From: Mixophyes australis
Taxonomy: Eukaryota; Chordata; Amphibia; Anura; Limnodynastidae
Reading direction: 5' to 3'
DNA length: 64,000 nt
Assembly: GCA_036250195.1 (NCBI GenBank)
Contig: JAVHZZ010000005.1
Location: 132,919,147 to 132,983,146 of the forward strand
Part shown: positions 22,164 to 31,486 of the stretch, piece by piece
Layout of the letters: every line of letters begins with the position of its first letter
How positions within the stretch are numbered: position 1 is the first letter of the stretch
Program-made: the position numbers and the translations under genes
The notes under the pieces: model-generated
Told to the model about the DNA's origin: nothing
Database searches by the model: none
What the model saw: only the letters and a program-made list of their open reading frames with translations

Positions 22164-22845
22164 TCAGCCGTTATATAATCTAGAATATAAATAGAAATTG
22201 AGAAAGGCAATTTGGTATCTGTCTGCATCATAATCATCAACATCCTCCTCAGTGCCAGCTACATCAATATCCTCCTCCCGGTGTACAACATTCACACCTT
22301 CATTAGCCAAATCTGTAACTGGACTGTGGGTGATCCTTCCAGCATATGCAGAGGGCATGCTGCAAATGGTGGAAGGAGCCACCTCTTCCCGTACAGTGAT
22401 GGAAAGGTCAGGCTTCGCAACCACCAACACCCTTGGACTCGCCTTGGGGATTTGTGATAATTTCTCTTTAGAAGGCAGAGTTGTTTGCTGTGTTGTTGCT
22501 GACAGCATAACTCTCTTAAATTTTTTGTAGGGGGGGGAGGAGGGCTTAGTTCCTTGGGTGAAGCTAAACCAATAGTCATGAACACGGGCCACTACGTGTC
22601 ATAAATGGCATATTGCCAACTTTACGTTTCTCCTCAGATGATTTTAAGTTTCTCTTTTTGCTACTTTTACTGAACTTGGGCTTTTTGGATTTTACATGCC
22701 CTGTATTAGGAGATTGGGCATCGGGCTTGCCAGACGACGTTGATGGCATTTTATCGTCTATGTCATGACTAGTGGCAGCAGCTTCAGCATTAGGAGGAAG
22801 TGGGTCTTGATCTTTCCCTACTTTATCCTCCAAATTTTTGTTCTG
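22164..22845 (-). pseudogene. hAT-2 N-terminal-like ORF, frameshifted
   Basis: The upstream frame (22845-22576) reads 'MQNKNLEDKVGKDQDPLPPN', then 'MPSTSSGKPDAQSP' and a Lys/Ser-rich stretch. The downstream frame (22592-22164) ends 'DDYDADRYQIAFLNFYLYS'. Ends and composition match the 7066-7781 ORF. The middle is Ser/Pro/Val-rich with no catalytic motif. The frames overlap by 16 nt, consistent with one indel. Function is unknown; it is interpreted as the variable N-terminal part of a hAT protein. Confidence 0.5.
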
Positions 22846-22917
22846 CATTATATGTAGCACAAGAGAGTGTACGCCGAAGCCACACACACTCGGCAAAGCC
22901 TTTAAAAATGATATGCG

Positions 22918-23512
22918 GCACAGGAGAGTACCACTGGACTGGAGTTATACAGCAGTACCACTGGACTTATACTGCAGAATCAGTGAAATTTGTAATATGG
23001 CAGTAACAACAATGGACTTATACTGCAGAATGAGTGAACTTTGTAATATTGCAGTACCACTGGACTTATACTGCAGAATGAGTGAACTTTGTAATATTGC
23101 AGTACCACTGGACTTATACTGCAGAATGAGTGAACTTTGTAATATTGCAGTACCAATGGACTTATACTGCAGAATGAGTGAACTTTGTAATATTGCAGTA
23201 CCAATGGACTTATACTGCAGAATGAGTGACCTTTGTAATATAGCAGTACCACTGGACTTATACTGCAGAATGAGTGAACTTTGTAATATAGCAGTACCAC
23301 TGGACTTATACTGCAGAATCAGTGAAATTTGTAATATGGCAGTAACAACAATGGACTTATACTGCAGAATGAGTGAACTTTGTAATATTGCAGTACCAAT
23401 GGACTTATACTGCAGAATGAGTGAACTTTGTAATATTGCAGTACCAATGGACTTATACTGCTGAATCAGTGAACTTTGTAATATAGCAGTACCAATGGAC
23501 TTATACTGCAGG
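22918..23512 (+). repeat. 48-bp minisatellite in hAT-2
   Basis: About 11 copies of a 48-bp unit (CCACTGGACTTATACTGCAG, then AATGAGTGAACTTTGTAATATTGCAG-like sequence). Two higher-order variants carry CAGTAACAACAATGG. Because 48 is 16 codons, a 208-codon frame runs through on the plus strand and a 106-codon frame on the minus strand. Both are repeat artefacts in my reading. Confidence 0.9.
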
Positions 23513-23758
23513 ATTGTTTTGGGATATTTTTCTTTTTTTATAATTACTTTTTTTGTTATTTTTTTTATAACTTTTTTTGAATTTTTTTATAATTTGGTAA
23601 TAATGGGGAAATAACAATGCCCTTAGAAGGACAGAGCACAGGACACAGCACCACTGGACTGAACAGGACACAGCACAGGACCCAGCAGCACCACTGAACT
23701 CAGAAGGACAGAGCACAGGACACAGCACCACTGGACTGAACAGAACACAGCACAGAAC

Positions 23759-24176
23759 CCAGCAGCCAGGCCCGGCGCTCCCATTAGGCAAGGTTAGGCA
23801 CTTGCCTAGGGCGCCGGGCTCTGGAGGGCGCCACAGAACTGTAAATTAATTTTAAAACTGTGCGGCGACCGCTGACCATACCTGTCACGGCCGCCGCACA
23901 GCATTCAGATGGACGGGGAGGGGGGGAAGAGGCTATTGCTCACCACCGCCGCCTCTCTGCTCCGTCTCCTCCCCTCCACTCACTAGTGTCAGTGAGTGGA
24001 GGGGAGGAGACGGAGCAGAGAGGCGGCGGTGGTGAAACAAGGTAAGAAAAGAAGGGGTGAGGGGGAAGAGGGAGGAGGGAGGAGGAAGGAGGGCGCCGAT
24101 TTTTGCGGGGGGGGGGGGAGAGGGCGCCGATTTTGCCTAGGGCGCCATGGACCCTAGCACCGGCCCTGCCAGCAGC
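23759..24176. mobile_element. 402-bp hAT-type MITE with large internal palindrome
   Basis: The element (23767-24168) is flanked by the perfect 8-bp duplication CCAGCAGC (23759-23766 and 24169-24176). Ends are CAGGCCCGGCGCT and the complement of CAGGGCCGGTGCT. GGCGCC-rich blocks follow at both ends (CCTAGGGCGCC on each side). It is GC-rich, unlike its surroundings, and non-coding. Confidence 0.9.
23940..24035. repeat. Perfect inverted repeat, 45-bp arms, 6-nt loop
   Basis: The left arm 23940-23984 and right arm 23991-24035 are exact reverse complements (CACCACCGCCGCCTCTCTGC at one outer end); the loop is AGTGTC (23985-23990). It would extrude as a cruciform or, if transcribed, form a long hairpin. 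Confidence 0.95.
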
Positions 24177-24631
24177 ACCACTGAACTCAGAAGGACAGAG
24201 CACAGGACACAGCACCACTGGACTGAGCAGAACACAGAGCACAGCACAGCACAGCACAGAACTGAACAGCACGAGATATAGCAGGACAGAGACACACCCT
24301 CCCTCTACCCTGATCAATGCCCAAGTGAAGATGGCGGCGACTAGCGGGGAATTTATAGGATCCGAGTATCGCGAGATCCGACAGCGAGATTATGACTCAG
24401 AGCCTCGGTTTCAGTTTTGCAATTGGCGGGAATACCCGGATCTGTCTCGGATCCGGCGCGGATCCGCAACGTTCGGGTGGGCTCGGATTTCAGAAATCCG
24501 AGTGCGCTCATCTCTACTCATCGCAACTGAAGATGAGGAAAGATAAGATCTGATCACTAATGAATCAGCCCCAAAAGTTACAAACTTATTTATTACAAAA
24601 AAAAATATGGCAGTGAACATCAGCAAGTTAC

Positions 24632-24735
24632 CTTAATGGTTAGCACTTCTGCCTCCCAGCAATTCTGCATCACAGGACTAGCGTCACAAGTTCGAATACC
24701 AGCCATGGCCTTAGCATCTCTGTGCAGTTTGTGGG
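24632..24735 (+). repeat. SINE head fragment
   Basis: TGGTTAGCACTTCTGCCTCCC with a 16-bp internal duplication and AGTTCGAATACC (box B). The 3' half is absent; it continues into another frog-type repeat (GCCTAATTCATTAAGG). Confidence 0.6.
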
Positions 24736-25170
24736 CCTAATTCATTAAGGAATGGAACAAAAGAGGAACTTTGGCCAAACCAGATTTTTTAAATTAGCAA
24801 GGGGTGAACATTAGGATAGTATTTAGCACATACGGGAAAAAATGGTTATTTTTTCATGTAACACACAAACACTTGATAACTTTATTTTAACTCTGACATT
24901 CAAAGTTGATCTACAACATGCTCTACCCCAATTATAAATCTGTCCTCATATTATAAATTTACATCCCCACAAATGCAACTTTGTTAGGCCAAGGTGCATT
25001 TTTTATTTATTACAATGTTTTATTTTCAAAAATGATTCTGGCCCAGAGGACACATTCACATGCATGCATGTGCATGCTGACATCTATTACTATAAATGGC
25101 CTAAGACTCAGAGTGGGGTGGGTTGATTTTGTGGCGCCAGGCTCCTTTAAGTTAAATGCAACATTGTCTT
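24735..25170. repeat. Uncharacterised interspersed repeat
   Basis: Starts GGGCCTAATTCATTAAGG and contains TTCAAAGTTGATCTACAAC. Related wording occurs in reverse at 20100-20450 and a CACTAATGAATTAGGC end occurs at 30093. No ORF with recognisable domains was seen. Class unknown; SINE-like or a degenerate MITE. Confidence 0.4.
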
Positions 25171-25257
25171 GATACCTTGTTTTTTCTTCACCTACGGCTT
25201 GTATGTTATGTTATGTACTCAGCTTTGCAAAAAAACAATGCAGACCACAGCAGAGCA

Positions 25258-25345
25258 GCATGGTGGCTTAGTGGCTAGCACTTCCGGCTTACAGCACTGG
25301 GGTCATGAGTTCAATTCAAAAATATGCCCTTATCTGTCTCAACTT
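25258..25345 (+). repeat. SINE head fragment
   Basis: CATGGTGGCTTAGTGGCTAG and CATGAGTTCAATTC match boxes A and B of the SINE at 11515. The body is lost. Confidence 0.6.
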
Positions 25346-25629
25346 TGTGGACCTGAATAAGTGAAATAAAGTTAATCAAAGAGGAACTTTGAACTGTGCC
25401 TAAAATATGTTGTGAACCATGTAAAATAAAGCTTAATGTATGTAGTAAATGTACAATCATTATTTGCAAAAGTGACATGAATGCGAGTTTTATAATTACA
25501 TTATAACACAAACAAAAATTTTTTTTTTTTAATATACAAACTTAAATAACGGCAACATTAGCCAACAACCCAAACAAATTTTTTATAAACAAAAAAATTA
25601 AACAGACCCATTACATTTTTCAGACAGTA

Positions 25630-25771
25630 TCATCATCATCATCACTATTTATTTATATAGCGCCACTAATTCGGCTGCGCTGTACAGAGAACTCACTCAC
25701 ATCAGTCCCTGCCCCATTGGAGCTTACAGTCTAAATTCCCTAACACACACACATACAGACAGACTAGGGTC
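25630..25771 (-). repeat. SINE 3' half, minus orientation
   Basis: Begins (CAT)n, then TTTATATAGCGCCACTAATT and GAGCTTACAGTCTAAATTCC, the complement of the 3' half of the SINE at 11515, ending at a short (AC)n. Confidence 0.75.
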
Positions 25772-26098
25772 AGTACAATTGTTTCTTGGTTTTTTTTTTA
25801 AAGTTTTTCGTACTTGATTTTTTTGCGTTATTTTGCGTTATTTTGAAAGTTTTTTTAATTATGGACTGCACCAATGGTGGGTTTTTTTCATTATTTCTGG
25901 TGTCTTCTCGAGCTGTTAATAACAAGGGGAAAAAAACCACAATTAGCATACTTAGGTTATTTAGCATACAGAAATTACTTCCTGTGTTGCTGTTTGAATG
26001 AATCAGAAGAGGTGTGAAGTGTGACGTAACTTTACACTGTCTGCAAAGGTTAAAGGGATGCTAAACATATGAATAACCACAGGACTAATAATTTTTGT

Positions 26099-26143
<45 letters not shown>

Positions 26144-26144
26144 T
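26099..26144. repeat. (AT)n(AC)n microsatellite
   Basis: About 16 TA units followed by CACACACACA. Confidence 0.95.
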
Positions 26145-26280
26145 TTGTGTGATGGACAGGGAAGGGGGGGGATTGAGTTGTTTTCAAACTAAAAAATTAT
26201 TCGGCCCATCATGGTCGAAACCTGTGGAATTCATAACTAGGTATTGGGAAAATGGCATGTGGTTAATAATGGTTTTAGGT

Positions 26281-26745
26281 AGAGACGGGCGGGCTCCGTT
26301 TCCTGAAAGCCGAGCCCACCCGAACTTAGGGTATCCGAGCGGTACTGTTGCGTGTGTTCGGGCATGAAAACGACACAAAACGTCATCATTGCATCGTCGG
26401 ATCTCGCAAGACTTTCATTCTGTAAATAACGCCCAAAAACGAGATCCAGCGCCATTTCACAGAGAGACACTGAAGGGGTAGCAGGTTTCTTAGCAGTCTC
26501 CAGTGCAGTTAGGCAGCGTTATTAATGCAAGTGAAAGAGAAGTGTTGCCAGTGTTCTTCCAAGTCTTCAGTCACATTGTACTGTGCCAGAGCTCAGCCAG
26601 AAATCGGAGAATGAGAATGTAATAGGCTGGCATTGTTGTTCACAGAGCTCACAGAGAAACAGAAGGGTTAACAACATTGTTCTTGTCACTCTTCAGTCTC
26701 AGTGTATTGCCTACACAGAAACAAAAAGGAAAGGAGGGACATAGT
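26281..26745 (+). mobile_element. hAT-3: 5' end fragment
   Basis: TAGAGACGGGCGGGCTCCG and the following GC-rich stretch (GAGCCCACCCGAAC, AACGTCATCATTG, ATCTCGCAAGA) match the hAT-1 5' end at 5184-5400. The rest of the element is missing or lies reversed at 27230-27672. Confidence 0.65.
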
Positions 26746-26947
26746 AGAAACTTTTAAATATATAATTATGAAGGGTTTTTCAACAAGGTACAAGAGGGTA
26801 ACATTCTTCAAAGGAAGTAAAGTATTAGAACACGATGATATGTACTGAGGGAAGTAGATTCAGAGGAAATTGGAGAAAAAAATAGCTAGCTTCCTTCTCT
26901 CAGCTACATCCCAGCACCTGCAATCTACAGTCACCATTCTCATCCTG

Positions 26948-27250
26948 TCCCTGTCATCATCCTCATCAGCAGCAGCTAAATATATAGCGCCAGTAATTGT
27001 GCTGTGCTGTACAGAGCAGATGAGAACTAAGCAGAAACTTAACTTATAAGTTATGTTATTATGTAGATAGTTACAAGATATAGTTATAAGTTATGTTAGT
27101 TATGTAGATAGTTATAAGATATAATTGTAATAAGTTATGTTAGTTTTGTAGATAGTTATAAGATATAGTTATAAGTTATGTTAACTCACATCAGTCCCTA
27201 CCCCATTCGGAGCTTACAGTCTAAGATCCTAACATAGACACACAAAAACG
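26948..27250 (-). repeat. SINE 3' half split by a ~47-bp tandem array
   Basis: The SINE tail (CATCATCCTCATCAGCAGC, ATATAGCGCCAGTAATTG, about 26948-27025) and the matching next part (ACTCACATCAGTCCCTACCC, 27184-27245) are separated by roughly three copies of a TTATAAGTTATGTTAG...TAGATAGTTA unit (27040-27181). The array seems to have expanded inside the SINE. Confidence 0.7.
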
Positions 27251-27672
27251 CAGCCAGTTAACTGACTAGTATGTTTTAGGACTGTGAAAGAGCACCGCAA
27301 AGGCACCGTGCTGCAAGGTCTTGCATCATCATGACTGAACTTACAACAAGATGCCTCAAGGAAAGTTGCAGAACTAGCACTCATACAGAAAGGCCTTACT
27401 CTTTCCTTGCCACTGCATGTGTAATGGCATGTTGGCAATTTAATTTTTTTCTGCAGTTTTGCCTTGATTTTAGGTGTTTTTTAATTTACCAAGGAAAATT
27501 GAGTTTTTTTACATTTTGGTTTCCCTCACTTTAAAAACACTATGCACCTCAGTCTTTAACATAGGCTTTAGCAGATGACGTAGAGGCATTCCTATCACCA
27601 TGACTGGTGCCAGCAGCTGCTTGATGCTCCTGGTCTGTTCTCGACTGATGGGAATCCATATTGATGGAACAG
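27230..27672 (-). pseudogene. hAT-4: N-terminal ORF remnant
   Basis: The complement of 27672-27560 begins 'MDSHQSRTDQEHQ' and continues 'ASTSSAKAYVK', homologous to the start of the hAT-1 ORF ('MDSKQSTYEQNQQ...PSTSSGKGDVK'). The rest is too decayed to follow. A 69-codon Cys/Ser-rich open frame at 27438-27229 may be the next part, but I cannot support that. Confidence 0.5.
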
Positions 27673-28440
27673 TACAATGTTAAATCAGTGCCTTCAGATC
27701 AATAAACAGACACAACACTTACTTTATGCACTTGGCCTGGGCAGAAAAGAACATTCACATAGTGAGTCAGATATATGATTAACACAGACTATGGTTGATT
27801 ACTGAATATTTTTCAGGTGAGGCAGACATCTCCCAGGTAAGGCCTGGTAATTCATCAATGAAAGCCTTTAGTTTGATCTTTTTTTTCAGCTAAACTCTAA
27901 CAGTCAAGCTTCAACATTATTTTTATAAGTGCTATGCCTAGAAAGCTCACATCTGATAATCTCAGCAGGGGCAGATGCAGCCCTTACAGCCTGATTAGAA
28001 AATAATTGCAGATTTCTAGAGTAAACATTTTTTATAGTCAAAACTTTTGGTGCATGCATTTGTATATGTTTATAAAAATGAAACATGCCTTTAATTTCAT
28101 CATCAAACAACAATTGTATTTTTAGGATCTAAGTGTGATATAAAACATATTAAAAAATATGTTACCTTGCAAATCAGTCTGGAACCTGACGTGGCCTGCA
28201 TCCACAGTTTCAGGAGGGCTGGAGATCTGTTGAATAAAAATGTAACATGGGGGAGTGCCAAAACACATAAGAATCATCTTAATAGATATTAGAATTAAAA
28301 GCCTCACAACCCCCCCTCTGAAAAAAAAAATGTGTTAAAATTTATAATACAAACAACACACACATTAAAATATATATGATTGCGAATTATTAACCGTTGC
28401 ATTTAGATCCACATTTATTTCCAATACAAAAATACAGATG
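27673..28440. other. Stretch without recognised features
   Basis: AT-rich sequence with short ORFs lacking recognisable domains; no terminal repeats seen. Confidence 0.4.
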
Positions 28441-28444
28441 ATAG

Positions 28445-29770
28445 AATGTGTGTATAATTATTTATTGCTTCTCCTTAAACCTTTGTGTTGTCAGTATTGC
28501 CTGTGTTGTGTTGCATGGTTTTTAGGAGCACTGTTAGCTAGCACCTATAGGACTTTCAGACATGGTGCTTGTCATTCAAGTCTATATAATGTTTTTAATG
28601 CTCAATCTGCAAGTTGCCTTAGTAGTTAGACAATCCACTTTTCAACAGTGGGATTATGAGTTATGAGTTTGATTTCTGAACCATTTTGTGGAATATGCCT
28701 AAATTGTATGCTGAAAATTGTGTGCAGCTACAAAAGAGACTAACTAAGTTACTAAGAGAAGTAACTGTTCAAAAGTAAATCCAAACAAATAGAAAATATC
28801 CACAGATAATAGCAAACAACACCTAAGTCACAAAAAACATCTACAGAAGGCAAAAAATGACAAACAAATTAGAGTTCAACTATTATTATTATATTATACG
28901 TCAATGTATTTACATTGCAATTTATTAAAACTGTGTATCTACAATGGATTTAGGGATAAGATGGTTCATTGTATAATTATTGACATTAATTAAATTTAAA
29001 AAAGAACAAATGTTTGTTATGAGAGAAGTGTATGCAGGTGTATGTTGTGCATAGATTTTTCATTATGGGTTTTTAAGGCAAACCTTGGTTTTACAACAAT
29101 TTAGTTTTGTGGCTTATTCGGGGCTGCTGGTGTTTGCAATTGTTAATTTTTCTCAGCAACACTTTAGCTTGCCCCTAGTACTTGACTTGCAGGCAATAGT
29201 GCATTGTTGAGCTTTTCATTCTTGTCTATATAATGCACACATTTTTCCCATCTGCACGTTGCCTTGGTTGCTAGACAATCCTCCTTCCAACAGTGGAGTC
29301 ATGAGTTTGAATCCTGAGTCCCGGCCATAAGGCATTAATTGCATTAAACTCTGTGGAGTTTAAATATCCTGCCCATGTTTGTGTGAGTTTCCTCCTATGT
29401 GTCCTATGGAAGAGTATGCATGGTTTATCTACACATTTTATCTACATAGTTTAAACAAATTAAACTGTAATGCCTTTTATTTATACTAGCATATTTTTAG
29501 CCATAAAAAAAGGTATAGGGATAACTATTACATTTTACACATCAACCACTTCACATTACAATTTATTACAGCTGTGCATCCACCATGCTTTTTTAAACAA
29601 ATTGTACATTCTTTAATGTTTGACATTAATCTAAAAAAAATATTCTAAGTGAAGTGCATTAAGATGTATGTTGTGCATATTTAGTTGTGAGTAGGAGTAT
29701 TTTAAACAAACAATGCTTTTTCAACAGTTTCATTGTTGTTATTCAGTGTTGCTGCTATACCTTTTTTGGA
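28445..29770 (+). repeat. Old ~0.63-kb tandem duplication
   Basis: Copy 1 (about 28445-29090) and copy 2 (about 29091-29770) share ordered landmarks: GTCTATATAATG, TTGCCTT(A/G)GT...TTAGACAATCC or CTAGACAATCC (28626 and 29271), ACATT(G/A)CAATTTATTA and TATGTTGTGCATA (29041 and 29667). Offsets are 626-645 bp. Each copy contains a SINE head (about 28600-28690 and 29255-29420). Confidence 0.65.
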
Positions 29771-30116
29771 CTTAAACATGACCATGAGCTTCCTTAAGTG
29801 TTAAGCATGAATTTAAGAAAAACGCTAAGTACTTCTGCTTATCTATCCAACGGATCCAGAGGTAAACGCCTACTCTTCTTAAGTCGGTATGATCTCCGCA
29901 CGATCTCCGGCTATTCCCCACCCTTTACCAACCCTTTTTTCTCAAGTGGTCGGAGAGCTTCTTAAGTGAAATTAAGAAGGTTTTTCATCTTCACTGAAGA
30001 AATTCTTAACTTACGCAGCGGAATTTCTTCTTATCTTCCTTTTCTGGGCATGCGCAGAGTGAATTTTCATATTATCCAAAAAATGGCAGCTAAGATCACT
30101 AATGAATTAGGCACTG
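29770..30116. repeat. Short interspersed repeat bordering ERV-2
   Basis: Contains inverted TTAAGAA/TTCTTAA motifs (CTTAAGTGTTAAGC near 29790 and TTCTTAACTTACGC near 30003) and ends ACTAATGAATTAGGCACTG directly at the ERV-2 break point. Probably a small palindromic element; family unknown. Confidence 0.35.
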
Positions 30117-30124
30117 TATGTTGG

Positions 30125-30936
30125 AAGAAGATAAGTCCTTAACAGATGATGATAATCAAACCAATATATAACTTCCCAATTGTGCATATACTTTTCTGTA
30201 ATATTGAAATGGAGCAAAATTTTCACTATTAAACAAAAGGATGGTGAAACTGCGTCTGATTATTTTCCCAGAGCCTTGACAGCAATGAGCTATTACACTG
30301 GGATATCAGACATAAAGTATGACGTGCATCACAGGGAGGTAGCTTTTACTAATGAATGGTCTCAGGAAGAAACTAAAGACTAGAGTACAAACTTCTTTGC
30401 TGTGGAACATGACAAAAATATAGGTAAGAGAAAGGAGGCACAGAATGGAAGGTTGATGATGTTAAGTATCCAGGCACTAGAAGGACTACATACACAACCA
30501 CAGATCCACAACACATATTATAGGGAGCGAAAACGGCAAGGGACAGTGAGGTGTTTTAAAAGCTCTATAGAGGGACACATAGTAAGGAATTGTAGAGAGA
30601 CAGTAAAGGGGGAATATTGGGACAATGGGAGATTTAACACACCTAGAAAAGAGTCATACCGGTACCAGCAACAAATGAGACATACACAAGCCTCAGAGTT
30701 ATCCCATCAGTTGCCCGCGCACATTATAGCAGCAAATGCTTTGTGGGAGAACAGCCAACACTAGGTGTTAGGTCATACTTGTATCCTACAAACAGTTAGA
30801 TTAACTGAAAGTCTTAGGGATGAACCTGCAGTGACAGTTGATGTATCTGGTGTAACACCAAATTTTCTCGTAGATACAGGTGCTGCCAGGTCAGTGATAA
30901 CTTCCAGATTCCACCATCTGCCAGTCATTTTAACGT
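30125..30936 (+). pseudogene. ERV-2 gag (capsid end, nucleocapsid) and protease start
   Basis: A capsid C-terminal region (30210-30380) aligns with ERV-3 49730-49920. The nucleocapsid region follows (30402-30764), but its zinc knuckle has lost Cys residues: it reads 'CFKSSIEGHIVRNC' where ERV-3 has 'CFRCHKTGHQARGC'. Protease sequence begins at about 30800 with the aspartyl active site 'LVDTGAA' (Asp-Thr-Gly codons 30873-30881). Protease then breaks off near 30936 and joins mid-RT, a deletion of the protease end and RT fingers. Confidence 0.75.
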
Positions 30937-31381
30937 AATTGATCTTTGTTCTGCCTCCTTCTCTGTTCCTCTTCATCCTGACTGTCAGTATCTCTTTGCC
31001 TTCTTCTATAAGAGGGTACAATACACATGGACAAGATTGCAACACAGGTTCATTGACAGCCCCAGTATTTTTCCCAGGCCTTACATGACTGTTTATAATC
31101 CTTCCAACCAAGCAATGGGCCTGTTCTAATTCAATATGTTGACAATTTGTCGCAGTGCTCTGATTCGTTTATGTGATCTGTGCATGATACTAAACTGTTG
31201 TTGCTTCATCTCTCACAGACAGGACACAAGGTTTGCAAAGGATATATTACAGCCATGTCAGACCAATGTTAAATATTTGGGACACTGTCTCACCCAGGGG
31301 CTAAGACATTTGACAATGGACAGAATTCAGGCCATACAAAACATGACACTGCCACAGAACCAAAAGCAGATGCATATCTTC
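30937..31381 (+). pseudogene. ERV-2 reverse transcriptase, left part
   Basis: Palm motifs 'FIDSPSIFSQALHDC' (with breaks) and the catalytic box at 31135-31146 read 'YVDN' where active enzymes have YxDD, so a catalytic Asp is lost. The thumb/connection block 'CQTNVKYLGHCLTQG' follows. The frame ends at the Gypsy-1 insertion. Confidence 0.75.
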
Positions 31382-31486
31382 TGTCACAAATCTGGATCTT
31401 AGCCGCACTTACCTCATCCACCGCTGTCATATCACGGCTACCTGGGTCCCTTCTGGTCGTCTGCAGCATTCCCATCCTCCACACCT
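31382..31486 (+). repeat. Gypsy-1 left LTR, truncated
   Basis: TGTCACAAATCTGGATCTTAG and about 105 bp in total match the right LTR from 34205 (there TATCACAAATCGGGATC). It ends at the deletion joint into pol (CCTCATCGGGATTGGG). Confidence 0.85.

Larger units (their letters stand above)
23625..24330. repeat. CAGCAC(A)GGAC-type degenerate array of hAT-2
   Basis: Repeats of AGCACCACTGGACTGAACAG, GGACAGAGCACAGGACACAG and AGCACAGCACAGCAC flank the inserted MITE (23767-24168). The left and right parts match each other (CACCACTGAACTCAGAAGGA at about 23690 and 24177). Confidence 0.7.
20441..24524 (-). mobile_element. hAT-2 composite, minus orientation
   Basis: The right end (24516 leftwards, on the minus strand) reads TAGAGATGAGCGCACTCGG and matches the hAT-1 5' end. 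The following 8 bp, CTCATCGC (24517-24524), would be one target duplication, but I did not find its partner, so the left limit is approximate. Sense order: GC-rich end, CAC(T/A)GGACTGAACAG-type array with an inserted MITE, 48-bp minisatellite, N-terminal ORF, one 110-bp unit, transposase C-terminal fragment, AT-rich tail. It appears to be a rearranged relative of hAT-1. Confidence 0.65.

Noticed and set aside
22838..23464. 208-codon plus-strand ORF with 16-residue repeats
   Set aside because: A product of the 48-bp minisatellite; the opposite strand is also open and no family is recognised.
22918..23512. Regular repeats that could suggest a CRISPR array
   Set aside because: The 48-bp units are contiguous with no unique spacers, lie in a hAT transposon of a vertebrate-type genome and have no cas genes nearby.
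20441..24524. Pairing the hAT-2 right end with an intact left end
   Set aside because: I could not find TAGAGATG with an adjacent CTCATCGC on the left, so completeness is not claimed.
30773..31111. Minus-strand 112-codon ORF in ERV-2
   Set aside because: Antisense to protease (Asp-Thr-Gly) and RT motifs on the plus strand.
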